Notes: generated from the letters alone by a model not told the origin. A stretch of 64,000 nt of DNA from Epiperipatus broadwayi (GCA_028023455.1 JAQFVV010006215.1:10623950-10687949), one strand, 5' to 3'. Counted from the first letter of the stretch, positions 24,678 through 37,636 are shown. Made by a program: numbers and translations.

Positions 24678-27000
24678 TGTAACCAACCTGGGCTACACTG
24701 TTTCTGTTATAGCATCGAAAAGCTAGTATTACAAGAGAAGGATAGTTAAAATACTTTGTAATGAACTTTAAGCCCAAATATTTTTTTTTAATCTCTATCA
24801 TTGCATTAAATAAATAAATGGTTGAAATTAAACTAAATATTTAAATCATAAATAAAATAAAACTATTTTTTATATGGGATGTATCGATTCTATTAGATCA
24901 ATTTATTGTGCAATTTTATTAGCTTATTTACTGAAACAATTATGCCATTCTGATCTAAGTATTAATCATATGTAGATTTAGGGTTTCAGTAGAAGTAAAC
25001 TTACATTTATATTTTTCAAACTTATCGTTTAAGAATTGAGAGAAATAAAAAGTATTGTAAATCTTCTTTAAAAAAAGTTTTTTTTATCCATTTTATATAT
25101 TTATTTTTGCTTTTGCAAAATTTATGCTTAATTAGTCACTGAGAACATCGAACTAGATATGTTTTGGGGATTTTTTTTCATCTGATTTTTTTTGCTTTCA
25201 ATGAATGATCTTTTTAGTTAATGTCTATTCATTTAGTCTTCTATCTGGATAACTTATTGCTTGATTTTCAATAAGTGCTCGTTGAATATAAATCATATTA
25301 CTTTTTAGTTTTCATTTAAAAAATGAACTAGTTAACCAATAACTTGTAGAAACATTTAAAATGTCTTATTAAACTCTACAGATTCCTGCCCATTAGTTTT
25401 TGCTATTGCCATAAAAATATTCCACATACTATGATTATGAAAAAAGAAGAAGTAAAAGAAAACAAAAAAAAAAAAACAATCGGTAAGCACAATTCATCAT
25501 TTAATGTTTTTGAATAAAGTTTGAAAATGTCATAAATTTTAATTTCAAATTAAGTCCTCAATTTTGCTTATTTATTACTAAAATTGTAACGTATAATTCA
25601 TATGCTTTAGAAGTTAGCAATTTGATCAAAGTTATACTTATTTTGTAATATTTATTTACTATAAATCTATAATATTCAATTTTATTTGCTAACGCAGAGA
25701 TTGTGTGTAATTTAAACAAGGAATTTACAGCCTAAACACACGCACTCTACTGTATCCTCAGTACTCAACAAGACATGTTTGAGCTATTGTAATGTTACAG
25801 CATATGTGTTTAGGGTGTAAAACCCTTTTATTTAAGTTACTATAAATTTTATAACTAAATAATTTCCCTGTTTTGAACTATTTAGTTATAATTGTCTGTT
25901 TCATTTACTTTTGTATGTACAATTTGTTCACCTCTATCCTGCACTTTTCTTTCAACAGTTCATCGTTTTGTTATTATTTTTTGCTTGTCTACATTAAATT
26001 ATAAAAAAAAAAAAAACTCTAGCATTACAACAAATGTATAATTAAAGAGGAATTCATCATGCATTGTGTTTAATAATTTTACTTATCGCCAGAAGATAAT
26101 TTACATTTAAACTGTTGAATTCTTGCAACACTATTTGTAACTACCATATTTATATTATGTACTGTACTTTTATATTTAAAATTTATATAAGCTACAAATG
26201 AATTAATTTATTTTATTCCAAATTTCTATTATTAATTGTTTGTTTGCCAATCATTGATTTCTATACCATTTCCTACATTAACCTTATGTTATTAAATTAC
26301 CATATCATTTATTTGTTCAGTTTAGAGGTTAAACTTATATATTCGTCATATTTATCTTCATATCATTTTTCTTTATTACAGAATTTATCTGTACTTCTGC
26401 ACTCCCAATTATTAAACCAGTAAAATCATTATATAACTTTCAAATATGTGCTAATAATTATCTCGCTCAGAATTCAAAATTTAGTATGTGTATTCAAATA
26501 TAAGTTTGTTCAGCTATAAATTACCAAAATTGCCATATTTGCCTTATTCTTTATATTTTATAATTGCCCGTTGTTCAATTCTACTCATGAAAAATGCATT
26601 TCATTAAAAACTGTTATACTTTATAAATATAATAGGGTCCCCTGTGCAATATTTTTAATTGTTGTACTCATCTTTAAAAAAATTTATGAGAGGAAAAAAA
26701 AATATAATGTGGACTGATAAAAAATTTGAATTCATAAATTTTTTGATAAGCAACTTCTGTGCTGTGCACAATATTTTGAAATTTCTATAGGTTTACAAAT
26801 AGGTGAGTTTCTTTTACTTAGCTTTAAAAAATTTAATTTTTTAATATTTATGAGAGGAAAAAATGTTTAAATTTAAAATTATAAAAATTTAATATTATAT
26901 AATTGATAAAAAAAACTGAATAAAAAATAGATAAAAAAATTTTTTCATAATACAAGCATCAACCCATATTCTTGTTCTTTAGAAATTCCTGTGCAATATT
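24678..27000 (-). mobile_element. LTR E (5' LTR of the minus-strand gypsy element), outer end uncertain
   Basis: On the minus strand the LTR ends GGTTACA at 24678, followed by GTATAACC, the same junction as D (GTTACA then GTATATAA). A reverse-complement TATA box (TATTTATA) lies at 26147-26154. An imperfect hairpin with CCTAAACACA/TGTGTTTAGG lies near 25730-25820. Between 26640 and 27000 CTGTGCAATATTT-type units recur three times. I could not identify the outer terminus. Confidence 0.45.
26640..27000. repeat. Degenerate tandem repeat in LTR E
   Basis: CTGTGCAATATTTTT (about 26643), TGTGCACAATATTTTG (about 26762) and CTGTGCAATATTTAAG (about 26988) head three units. TTTATGAGAGGAAAAAA recurs in the first two. 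Spacing is irregular (about 120-225 bp), so it is an old expansion. Confidence 0.5.
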
Positions 27001-27649
27001 TAAGATTGTTATAGACTAACATTTATATTGTTAAAATGTAGAGCAATTTTTTAAAACAAACATTCAACAATTCCATTTCCATGAATAGAGATTTAAAATA
27101 TCTTCCAAAAAATTTAAGATTTATATTGTGGTTGCAGGCATTATTTAATTCATGAGAACCAATATGATTTAAATGAAATGTGAATTTACTGCTATATAAT
27201 GATCATTTTGTAATATGAAAAATGAAAAGAAAAAAAAAAGTGTGCTGGAATAATATGGAAAGGAGAGGCTAGAGATCTGAGAAGATGGATTGAAGTTGGA
27301 TTTTCACCTGCAGTGAATTGATAATGCTTGAAAATAATGATGATCATTTAAGCCCTTTTTCCTATGTAGTAGTTACTTTTGTTGAGAGTTATGCAATAAA
27401 AAATAACAAAATACATCAATGTCTTTACTAAATATAATGATAAATTTGTAGTTTTAAGTGTGGAACATTTCCTTGATATGTAAACTTTTATATTCTCTTC
27501 ATACATTTCTTGTTGATTGAAAATTTACCGGAAGATTGCTTTTATATATATACCAGCTATGTTTGTTGCAACTCTTAATAAAAGTATCAGTTATTTTCTT
27601 ATTGATCTCTGTTAAATTTGAATTTTATCTTCAAAATCTATCAATATTT

Positions 27650-28440
27650 TCAAAAGATTAGGAAACTCTAATTTAAATTCATTACAGTATTTCTGATGAT
27701 TAGAAATATTGACTTTTAATATTGTCTTTTTTTAATAGTTTTTGTCTCTCTAGTTTTACATTAACATATATTTTACATCTCACTATTCAATGATCACTTC
27801 CCATGTTAAATTTATTAAGAACATTACAATCTTGAAATACATATTTTATGTTAATTCAAAATATAACCCAATTCTATTATATCTTCATTTGGATTTTTTC
27901 ATACCCATTTCTGTTTTAACATTTTTCTCAAAATATACAATTTTTTTGCAAATTCTAAAAGTCTGTGTCCTTTTTCTGTCACTATATCTAAATTTACTCA
28001 TAACACTTTCATCTTTTAGTTGTTTTCCAATCCTAGCATTAATGTCTCCTATGACAGCTTTAAAATGCTTGATATAATCAAATGCATTTTACTATTGGAG
28101 CATAAACTTGAATAACATGCATTTGATATTTTCCATTAACTTTAATAGCTAATATTGTTGCTTTGTCTGATATACCATCAATCTTCACAATGTTCTTCCA
28201 CTTTTTATTTATAATAAAACTCACTCCACTTTGTACTTCAAATGCCTATGCTTTAAAGTAAATGTCAATTTTACAAAATTGTCTTTTCACTGTTCTTCAA
28301 ACTTCACAAAGTCCAATAATGTCCCATTTAATATTAGACAATTCTTCCATTTGATGTAATCTTCCTTCACTAAATGAAAGATAATCATCAAATGTTAGAC
28401 TAGGTCTGCAATCGAGATTTTTTCAATACAGTGTGCATAT
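27650..28440 (-). pseudogene. Decayed RTE-type LINE endonuclease domain
   Basis: On the minus strand the apurinic-like endonuclease blocks of RTE elements appear in order. RPSLTFDDYLSFSEGRLHQM and EELSNIKWDIIGLCEV (about 28415-28310) match the ...W.I.GL.E.. start. IKVNGKYQMHVIQVYAPI (about 28150-28090) matches the INV..VYAP block. AVIGDINARIGKQLKDESVM (about 28065-28000) matches GDFNAK.G. KRTQTFRIC and, near 27755, DH with KVRLNL-like sequence match the GDRN.RG..L and SDHR.V blocks. Frames shift between blocks and stops are present. It is not joined to an RT here. The fragment at 1440-2930 is the complementary half of the same clade but lies 25 kb away. Confidence 0.7.
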
Positions 28441-28479
28441 ATTGTATCCATATGTAATATATCTATATATGAATAATGG

Positions 28480-28660
28480 TAATTTATATATATGATATAT
28501 ATAAATAAATTAATTTTATTATAAGATAGTTAAATGTTAATATTATTTTTATGGGAATTTGAACATATGCTCATCATGTTTTTATATAATCAATTAATCA
28601 TGAATGAGTATTCTGTGCAAATATTTATAATGCTATAGAGCAGTGTTTCCTATTATGGGT
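28480..28660 (+). repeat. Segment shared with 48650-48820
   Basis: ATGAATGAGTATTCT, CTATAGAGCAGTG and about 120 bp upstream match between 28480-28660 and 48650-48820, including the hAT target duplication and element start. The hAT therefore probably inserted into a larger repeat before that repeat was copied. Confidence 0.6.
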
Positions 28661-28989
28661 CTCACACTAATTCAGCGAATAAGTTAAAAGTGAAATTTTT
28701 TGTGTTATTAACAGTGAATTTGAAAGCCTGGTAAATATTTTTTAAATTTCTTTTTTTCATCACCATGTTCTCAGTGTTTTTTTCTGTTAGATAACCTTTA
28801 TTCCTTATCTCTCCATTGTTTCTTGGAGCAAGTTAAGTGGCTTGAAATTCCATTGTACTTCAATTGTCCTTAGGCTTCCATGTGAATAGGAGTTAACTTT
28901 TTGAATAATAAGAACTGTATATCATGGGGGGGGTCAGAATTTTAGAGATACTTAGGTGGAACATGGCCAAGAAAGACTGGGGACCATTG
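28641..28989. mobile_element. hAT-type MITE, 349 bp
   Basis: Starts CAGTGTTTCCTATTATGGGT and ends GGGGACCATTG (reverse complement CAATGGTCCCC), the terminal form of hAT elements. It is flanked by CTATAGAG (28633-28640) and CTATAAAG (28990-28997), a 7/8 match for an 8-bp target duplication. It has no coding capacity. A diverged copy of its right two-thirds lies at about 52060-52290. Its left flank and first bases recur at 48755-48815. Confidence 0.75.
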
Positions 28990-29034
28990 CTATAAAGAGT
29001 AAAATTCATAATCTTTCATTTTTTGAAATTCCAG

Positions 29035-29165
29035 TAGTGTTGTCTATTCAAATGCAGGCACTCTGAATATCATCAAATAAATCAATAAATGAAATTTAGA
29101 TGACTGGATAATGATGAAATATTATTAATAGCCAAAGTTATTAATGCACTCCAACACAATGTATA
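29035..29165 (-). mobile_element. Fragment of the leader of the small LTR element
   Basis: About 130 bp matching 37510-37636 (CAAATAAATCAATAAATGAAATTTAGAT..., ATGAAATATTATTAATAG, TTAATGCACTCCAACACA). It stops at the point that corresponds to the LTR boundary. It is a broken third copy of the element annotated at 34993-38340. Confidence 0.7.
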
Positions 29166-29174
29166 TATATATTA

Positions 29175-29580
29175 TAACCCAAAATAAAGAGATGATGATG
29201 GGGGGAAGGGGTAAAGTGATGAAGAAAAGATGAAAAACGAAATGAAGAGGAAAAGATGGAGAGAAGAATGAAGTAGAATATAGAAGAGGGAGAGAGAGAT
29301 TATGAAAATGAAGGAATGATGATGATGAAGATAAGATGAGCCGGAGATTAAATGTATTAGATATGAAAGATGGTAAACTAAGATGCTGATGATGATGAAG
29401 AAAGAGATGATGGAAATGAAATAGATGAAGAAAGATGAAATGATTAACTAATCTAAGAAGGAGATGAGAAAGGATGAAATGGAATAGATGAAAATGATGA
29501 TGAAGAAAGAGATGATATGAAGATGATGGAAATGAAATGAAATAGATGAAGAAAGATGAAATGATAAACTAAGATGCTTG
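29175..29580. repeat. Purine-rich GA/GAT low-complexity tract with internal duplication
   Basis: Dominated by GATGATGAAGAAAGAGATGA-type units. A segment of about 85 bp at 29365-29450 recurs at 29489-29575 (GAAATAGATGAAGAAAGATG..., AAACTAAGATGC). A 67-codon minus-strand frame here is a by-product of the one-sided composition. Confidence 0.8.
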
Positions 29581-32500
29581 TACTATTAGAGACTCCTAAC
29601 GACTTGAGTAGGGTTACAATAAATTTAAGAAAGAATGGTGATCCAGAGATATACAATCAGATAGAGACCAAATCCAATATCAATGCAAATATAACTATTA
29701 TAGCATATTAATAATCTACCACTAAACAATATAAAAGATAATTTTAAATCTTAAGTTAATAGTTATCAGAATCGGCCTACCATGAGATCATACACTCTGA
29801 ATAAGAATAAATAATACTCTGTTTGGAAGGGTTATCTCATTAAATTAAAACTAACAAGGCACCAAGAATAAACAATCTCAGGGGTTCTAGACTAAAACTC
29901 TTGTGCAAAATAAAAGTTTAAGTTGCCTAATAAATAATTGCTAGGATAAATAAACAAGTGAGTGATATCTTGGCTGACCATAAGAGAACTACCTTATATT
30001 CAATCATAGAGTAATAAACAAAAAATATTAATCCAAAGATTTGATGAATTAAATCTAAATTTAAATGAATAATGGCCTATTACCCAAGACATTACTCGAG
30101 CAAGGAAAAGGACAAGGGTACTTTTTTAGGTCTTTCCCATGCAGACAACCTACTAAGGACCTTAAATGCAGATGGATTATAAAATTCTAAAAATATAAGA
30201 TGATAGATAATATAAGATAATGTGCAGCTTTTAAAATAGTAAATAATAAATACTCTTCTGAAGCACTAATATTCTTTATCTCATTGCATATTCTTTAGTT
30301 TGAGAAGATATAATGATAACTTAAAAATCAACATTTAAATGAGCATTCAATTAAGTATCTGATGTAATGTAATTATCTGCTACAGTGATTCAATCTGAGA
30401 ATCACATAGATTAGCATGGCTTTATAATTTAAACCAGTATCAAAATATATTTTATATGCTTTATGATATTTTTATGAACTTTGGAACTCAAGACAATAAT
30501 ATTTTTCATATAAAAGCAAAACAAACAGAAACAAAACTTTTTAAAATAATAATATGGTTTATTAATAACAATATAAAAAAAAATATTTACAAACAAAATT
30601 ACTAGAATAAACATTGTCAAGATGGCGCTGGAATCTTTTTTTTAAAAAAAAGGAAAACATTTTGACTCTCAAACCTTTATTTGGATTTACAAAATTATAA
30701 CAAATTTATCTGGCTGAATTACTGAGTATTCCTCTTAAACTCTTTTAAACTGTTTATTTTGACAAAATAAATACAAAAAAGAGCAAGCAGAGGCTATTTG
30801 ATATTAAATTCTAATCTCTTTTAATAACTAGAGATTCCAAATCTTTAAACTTCAATTACAATAGCCTAAGTTTAACAAGCATAATTCTATTTTTATTAGC
30901 ATATTTAATAATACTGTGGTGTTATTTAAAAATCAGAATAACACACTAATAGGTTTATAATTATTATCCTAAGCTAAGCAAATGCTAAGCTGGAATAAGT
31001 ATATACAGCATTTTTTTTTTTTTTTTTAAATTGTCATTGGTTACACTGACATTACTAATATAGCTAGTGATGTATTTAAGCAAATTTCTAGCTAACTTTA
31101 AAATAAACTAGATGCATGGGACACTCACTCATCAGAGGTAATTTACACACATTCTTAATAAATTCTATCTACATAAAATTATTATGCTAGATGTTTTTAA
31201 AATTAAAATTTAAAAGAACTTGCAAATTCAGCAGCGAAAACTCTGGATGAACATATTAAAGTTAGTATGTGTGAATTGCCACTTATACCATATGCATAAT
31301 TTACATACTTAAAAATAAATATAAATTATTGTTGGTTGGTTTGTGGATGATAAACTATCTTAACAACACAATTCAGACATTGATATACCAATAAGCATTA
31401 AAATAGCTAAACACAACCTGAAGCAATGTTCCTCAAACAAACATATTTGTTATCACATATCTAAAACAAATGCAACATCACCTACTGTGGTGGAATTAGC
31501 ATCAATTCATCATGAGTGATAGGCCAAAATAAGTACATATATGCTCCACAGAGCTGAATAAGAATGTGGTGGCCTCCAAAATACCTAACTTTGAGGCAGA
31601 AAATAGAATGCCTGGACCTTGTCTCAGCACATCAGGAACAGGAAAGATGCACCAGGAAAGTATGATCCTCTCTCATGGGATCTCAATACTTCAAAAAAAT
31701 GTGATCACAATCACTAGGAATACAAATATCTGGGATACAATAACCCTCAATGGGAACAAGCACTATCACCTCATGGAAAAGCAATACAATAAGGATGAAG
31801 GACCTTGTCTACTCCATTAAGCATACTCATAATAATTAACAAAGCCTAGTGCTATGAGGTTAACAAATACTAAACTAACAACAAGATATAGACTTCACAT
31901 GAACTAACTAAGTTATCACTAAGAATTTTAAAAATACAACACATATACTCATTGTGTGAACCAAAAATGTAAACTATGTCAACAGACTAATATAAGAATT
32001 ACTTAAAATTAAATGCATATAAAAATTCTAGGCAAAGATACAATGCACACATAATAAAATATTAAATACTAAAATATGGTGCCTAGTGGACATTTAAGAG
32101 TTTGCAAATTAAATGCAATAATATTAATTCTCAATGCATATAAAAATATTAGCAGTTATTATTGATGTAACATTTATAAAACAAATGAATGAAAACCCTC
32201 TGATAAACCTCTTGGGCTGATTTAAAATAAAACAGTGAAATATCCCACCTATAAATAAGCTAAGACTGTAATATTAAAATCTCCAGGAATAAAATTATTG
32301 AATATAATTTTAATTTGTGAAATGCTTAACAAATATAATAGTATAAAATTTACCTGAGAATGGTAAAATATTTACTCATTCTAATAAACCCATTAAGATT
32401 AAAATTGTAACATTAGTTTACCTGGCATATTTATGCTAATAATATTACACATTTTTAAAAATATATATATAGCACAAATATTTTTCTGGTTTCTCTTTAG

Positions 32501-34960
32501 AATCAATATAAAAACAAAATATAACAAAAAATATACAGTAACTTCAGTTCATAGTTTGTTTCCTCCGTATTTCTCTTCCTTTTGTTCAAGATCTATGTAA
32601 TTTATTAATCTGACAGTGCAAAGATTTTGGTCAAAACATTTATAAGCATGGCAATGATTTCTAAAATGAAACATGTTTGATAGTTCTTTAAAGATATTTT
32701 AATTTCTTCCTTTAAAGATATTTTTATAGTTCAAAGAGCACTATATTAAAACATTAAAATAATAAGAATAAGCAGTCACTAGAATGATACGTAAAACAAA
32801 TTCTTCAGCTGAGAACATAATTATAGGATCCCAGATTTACATGTACAATAATATAGCTTTATTTTAATTCCATTTTTCTCTTTTAAACAAATGCATTTTT
32901 TTTTAAAGTTTTTTTTTTTTTAATTATTTTCTCATACAATATTTTAAGATGTGTTTCCAAATAATTTTTCTTTACTCTTCTCAACATAAGAATAGGATTA
33001 TTTTGCAATTAGAAAATTTCATCTGTTTAGGAGTAGGAATAATTGTCACAAATTTACATATAGATAAATGCAAATATAACAGTTCATTATACATTCAACA
33101 GATAAAAGTTTATCCTTAATAACTGTAGTTTTTAGCATTTTGTCCAACTGTTTTAGAAGTAGATAATTAATCTATTATAATGAATAATACATTTCTACTT
33201 GAACATTAGGCAAAATTAATACTATAATTATACTATATGCTTGACAGATAAAATGTATCCTTCCTTAACTTAGTGTAGTATACTTTTCTCTTTTATAAAA
33301 ACCATTTTAGAAACAAGCCATTATTATAACAGGAATATCTTGGAGTTAATATCAGGTATCATTAATAGAATCTCAGATTAAAATTAGCTTTAAATGAATT
33401 TAAAATGAGGAGTTTGATGCATTTTAACTATAATAAAGTTCACACAAATGTCTTTCAATTTCCCTCATTTAAGTTTTAGCTTATTCAGATAATAACTAAG
33501 CTATTTTCTGACTATAAAAGTTCAGTGCAATAAAGATATTTAGTCACAGTTATTGTTAATATTCTAATTTTATTTTCTGGTAGATATAAATCATGCAATT
33601 AGGAGATAAGACAGAAGACAAAATTTTCTTTAAACATTTTGTTACTATAGCTTTAAAGTTTATTGAAAGTCAATATCAAGAAATAGTTACCTTTGGACTA
33701 GCAGTTGTTCATCGCAATTTTCAAAATGATTAGATATAATTTTAACATACTTTTGTTTTAACAAGAAGATAATTTTTTAAAAAAACAATTACAACTTGCT
33801 TTTTGAGGAAAAGAAAAGTTTCAGGATTCAAGAGCTTGCACAATTAAAATACAATAAAAAAATCTATTTATAACCTGATAATTTCTACCCCTCCCTCAAT
33901 TTTTATGTCAATTTCTTTTAATACAACCAGTCAATAAAATTCATTTTATATTTAACTGTAACCCTTTTTTTTAAATCAGCTGGAACTGATCACTGATGTA
34001 ATTTTGATCTAATTATTTAAAACTCACGTGGTTTAATGGCTTCTAAATCACAAGTTAATTTTTTTTTATGTAACATTTAAAAAATATATATATTACATAA
34101 AATAAAATAGAAACAAATATAAAAATTAAACTAGTTTTATTCATCAAAACTTTTTTAAATATTTAATTATAATACTTTTATCCATTCATTTGTTTTTAAT
34201 CAATATTGTAGTTAAATTATTATTTATTCATTTACTTCATACATCTCCATGCATGCACATACACACACAGGGATGACCTTAAATCTGACTTCTACTAATT
34301 AATGACAACTTTTTTAATGACTATAAATAAAAATATTAAGTAATATTAGATTAGAAATAACTTAACAGGTTAATGCTAATTTAGATTAAACATTTAAATA
34401 TTTGACTGCTTTAATAAAATTTAAAGATTACTTTTAAATCAATTTGATACTATTTATTTTATTTATAATATTAACTTATTATAGGTTATAAACTAGAAAT
34501 AAACAAAACAATAATTATTTCATAATACATTTAACATTATTTATTAATTTAAAAGCTAACCCAAATATTTACATTCAATAAAACTTACTATTTTATATCT
34601 TTAAGATTAGCTTTTCCTTTATGAATTAGGTTTTTGATTTTTGGGTGAATAAATAAGATGATAATGATGTTTGTTCATGTAGTCCTGCTTGGGACTCCAT
34701 CAGTTTTAACATCACTTATGGTTTGTATTGAGACAATTAGAAATTTTATTTGACCCTTAACTTTATCTGTTCATCTCCTATAAAACTAATTACCAACATG
34801 CTACTGACTTTATACACATAATATAAAATTTATTATAATATTACAATATTATATAGTATTATATATTATTCACTAACTAATTAATTTCTATTTTTATCAT
34901 TATTTTTTAAAAATCAGACAATTGCAAATAAATAGTTCAGCTAAGATAAACTCTGGCACC
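29581..34960. other. AT-rich stretch without a recognisable gene
   Basis: More A-rich than T-rich on this strand. A GC-richer patch at 31490-31830 has an 84-codon frame that I do not recognise; it could be LTR leader sequence like the GC-richer leaders of LTRs A-D. AAGATGGCGCTGG at 30620 resembles a YY1 site. Nothing else stands out. Confidence 0.4.
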
Positions 34961-34992
34961 TGTTGAAGCCAAGTGAAATTTCACTTATGTAC

Positions 34993-35660
34993 AAATATAT
35001 ATATATCACTTATGGTTTAATTCCCGTGATGCACATAACTTGCTGCTTTCTGGATAGTTTCCTTTGGTCACAGTTTCCAAAACACTTTGGTTTGACTCCT
35101 CAAACTAACAGTTCTTTGGCTTCATTCAGCTGCTGCTCACAATCACACTGGCTTCACACAAGAGTGCTACTCTGTCACTTAAGCTTCTTAGGAGCCACTG
35201 TTCAGTTCACTTAATAACTCACTGGAATGAGAATCATGCACTTTGCTGCACACTATTTATTCACTCAGTTTGGTCTCCTGAAATCCAGGATTCGTGTTTG
35301 ATTGTTATCAGTCTTGTTTCCCACTTGGTGTTTTTAATTAGTCAGTTCCACTTCTATTTTATCAAGAAATATTTGTAATTAGCAAATATTTCTTGGCATT
35401 TACTAAACACAATTTTCTTATCATATATTATGTAAATATTTTCTATTGTTAAATCTTACACAAAATCACTCATTAATTAATTTTTTTTACTTTCTATCTG
35501 ATTTAATTATACAATGTTCGCCTTTCTTAAATTACTTTATCAAAATGTTCATTAATTTTACTCATCAGTTAGTGATCTAAATATATATATATATATTTCC
35601 CTTTTTCTGGAGTGCCAAAAGATTTATAATTATTGAATTGCAATGTACGTATTTTTACAA
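34993..35660 (-). repeat. 3' LTR of the small LTR element
   Basis: Minus-strand start TTGTAAAAATACGTACATTG next to a polypurine tract. Shares ATTTGATTGTTATCAGTCTTG-type, AGCAAATATTTCTTGGCA and CTTTCTATCTGATTTA blocks with 37637-38340. Divergence between the two LTRs is substantial (I estimate about 15-20% by eye), so the insertion is old. Confidence 0.75.
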
Positions 35661-35666
35661 ACATAA

Positions 35667-35682
35667 CACCTCTTCCCACTCC
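35667..35682 (-). promoter_or_regulatory. Polypurine tract of the small LTR element
   Basis: Minus strand GGAGTGGGAAGAGGTG, seven bases before the 3' LTR. This is the usual second-strand primer position in LTR elements. Confidence 0.65.
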
Positions 35683-35689
35683 AGATAAA

Positions 35690-36240
35690 AACCCTTATTC
35701 AAGTTAATAAATGTAACCTTAAGAATTATTTAGACTTCTTTTTCCTTGCCAGCTTGCGTGCTTTTTTCTCCCACTTGGGAGAAACTGAGTTTTTCTTTGT
35801 TTTTCAGTTTGTGCATCTGGCCATTCACTGACTAAAGTTTGTCCTTTGAAAAGTCATTTAAAATGTCCATTTCATTTTCTCTATTGGCCACCGCTGCCAA
35901 AATGTTACCTGATAATTTTTTTACTTTTTCATTCCACTGTTCTGCTTCTTTAAGAAATTGGTTATTATTCTGTAGTAAATGCTGATTTTCTTATAATTTC
36001 TGCTCCAACTCATTACATAATTCACAATTTCTGGATTCAAACTCCTCTGATTTCTTTTCTAGTGACTTCACAATCAACTCAGACTCTTGCAATTTGTTCT
36101 GTAATAACCACACTCATTTCATTTTTATCTTACATGTTACAGGTCAATTTGTTCAACTGTTTTTGGCATTGAAACTGGATCAGAAAACTCACCATTTTTT
36201 AATCCTTATTTTTTTGTTTGCAGTTTAGTAATATCTATTT
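35690..36240 (-). pseudogene. C-terminal pol tail with predicted coiled coil
   Basis: Minus-strand frames give a Leu/Glu/Lys/Asn-rich heptad-like region with ELIVKSLEKKSEEFESRNCE, ENQHLLQNNNQFLKEAEQWN and GNILAAVANRENEMDIL. It ends in a basic KKHASWQGK-type tail before the polypurine tract. One or two stops interrupt it. Position at the end of pol suggests a family-specific C-terminal extension, or a remnant of a third ORF. I know no function for it. Confidence 0.5.
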
Positions 36241-36267
36241 AATGTGATCTAAAATTACTCTGTTTTC

Positions 36268-36600
36268 TCACCTCATATTGGGAGTATCATTTTGTGAATT
36301 GGTCCTATCCTTCACACTAATGCTTATTCCTATATGCTTGAACCAGTCATGTCCTATTAATGGACCAAAATTTTTCCATACTATGTATATTGGTAAACTC
36401 ATTGTTTTATTGCAGTATTTTATTGGTACTATATCAGAGCCTATTATTTCTACTATGTTGCCACTTACATCTACCTCTCTGATTGATGTTTTATGCATTT
36501 CAACAGTGGCATGGTCTCCTCAAATATGTTCGCATAGTTTCTCTAAGATTATTGGTATTCCTGACCCACTGTCAATTTCCATGTCTATTTTTTTGGTTAA
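36268..36600 (-). pseudogene. Retroelement aspartic protease
   Basis: Reading on the minus strand, the catalytic motif is IDSGSGIP, with DSG encoded at 36573-36565. About 35 codons later a 76-codon frame continues EVDVSGNIVEIIGSDIVPIK and LPIYIVWKNFGPLIGHDWFK. LIGHDWF is the LLGRDWL block near the C-terminus of Ty3/gypsy proteases. DSGSG in place of the usual DSGA is unusual but keeps the catalytic Asp and Gly. The enzyme would cut the Gag-Pol polyprotein in the particle. A frameshift or stop separates DSG from the later frame, so it is inactive. Confidence 0.75.
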
Positions 36601-36699
36601 CAAGTTGTAGCTGCAGTGTACATTTTCTCTGTCACTTGGGTGATGCATAGTTAATATTATAAATGCTATAAGATTAGTTTGTCTTTCTTGACTATCACT

Positions 36700-37400
36700 T
36701 TCTGGTGATTCTCTACATATTCTTGCTAGGAGACATTTCCGCTTACAGATATGGCATCATTCATTTTTAAATGTACAATCTTTTTTGATGTGCCCTGATT
36801 TTCCACAGCAAAAGCATAATTTTTTTTTTAAAACCTTTGTTAGCCAAGAAACTATTTTTAATTTCTAGTTCACACTCTGTCTTAAATCTGTTGTTTTCTG
36901 TGATTTTCGTTATTAAACAGTGTCACCTGTTCTATAATAAGTTCAAGGATCACTCCTTTTTTAATATTTTCTTCAAAATTTAATTCTGCATTGGTGAGCA
37001 GGTTTTGTCAGTCTGTCCTCTGACATGCCTCAGATTAATTGACCTAACTGAATTTCATCTACCTAATCACCATATCCACACTCTTTAGACAATTCCTTTA
37101 AGATGATTCCATACTGTTTTACTGATTCACCTTTCCATTGCCTCCTGTTTCTTAATGCTAATCTGGGTAATGTGTCTTGATGATCAGGGATTAAAATGTT
37201 CACTCAGCTTGTTAATTATTTCTTCATGTACCATTCCATCTGCTATGGGTATGTCAAAGTGCTTATTTATAATGTCAATGACTTTTAGTCCTGACATACA
37301 TATTAAAGCGGCTATCTTTTTCTTATCTTTAATTCAGTTTAATAAAAAGAAATTTTCCAACTGCATGGTGTGCTACAGCCAATGACTTGCATTACTCACA
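36700..37400 (-). pseudogene. Ty3/gypsy gag with CCHC zinc knuckles
   Basis: Minus strand. Upstream (about 37385-37060) decayed capsid sequence includes FIKLN, HFDIPIADGMV-like and RNRRQWKGESVKQYG-like blocks in shifting frames. At 36816-36775 the frame reads CFCCGKSGHIKKDC, a perfect C-x2-C-x4-H-x4-C knuckle for RNA binding. After an in-frame TGA a second knuckle CHICKRKCLLARIC (36756-36715) follows, in which the expected Gly-His is replaced by Cys-Leu. The double knuckle with CHIC..K..LA.IC is typical of K02A2.6-like Ty3/gypsy Gags. The gags at 14 kb and 23 kb show no such knuckle, so this is a different family. Confidence 0.7.
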
Positions 37401-37636
37401 TCGAATTCCATTAGTACTGACTGACCTAGTGACATTTTTCCTATTTCTAAGGTTATTAGCTTTTTAAACGTATTCGCTATTCACAGGTTCGAGATGGTGA
37501 CTGCATCAACTTGTTGTGTATTTGAATGCAGACACTCAGAATACCAACAAATAAATCAATAAATGAAATTTAGATAAGGACTGGATAATAATGAAATATT
37601 ATTAATAGTGAAAGTTATTAATGCATTCCAACACAG

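Noticed and set aside
1440-28440. The RTE RT half (1440-2930) and endonuclease half (27650-28440) as one split element
   Set aside because: They share strand and clade, but 25 kb of unrelated insertions separates them in the wrong local context. Two independent fragments are simpler.
29453-29656. 67-codon Ser/Phe/His-rich minus-strand ORF
   Set aside because: It is a product of the purine-rich GA/GAT tract on the opposite strand.
31566-31820. 84-codon plus-strand ORF
   Set aside because: No recognisable motif and no splice or poly(A) context. I kept it only as a GC-richer island.
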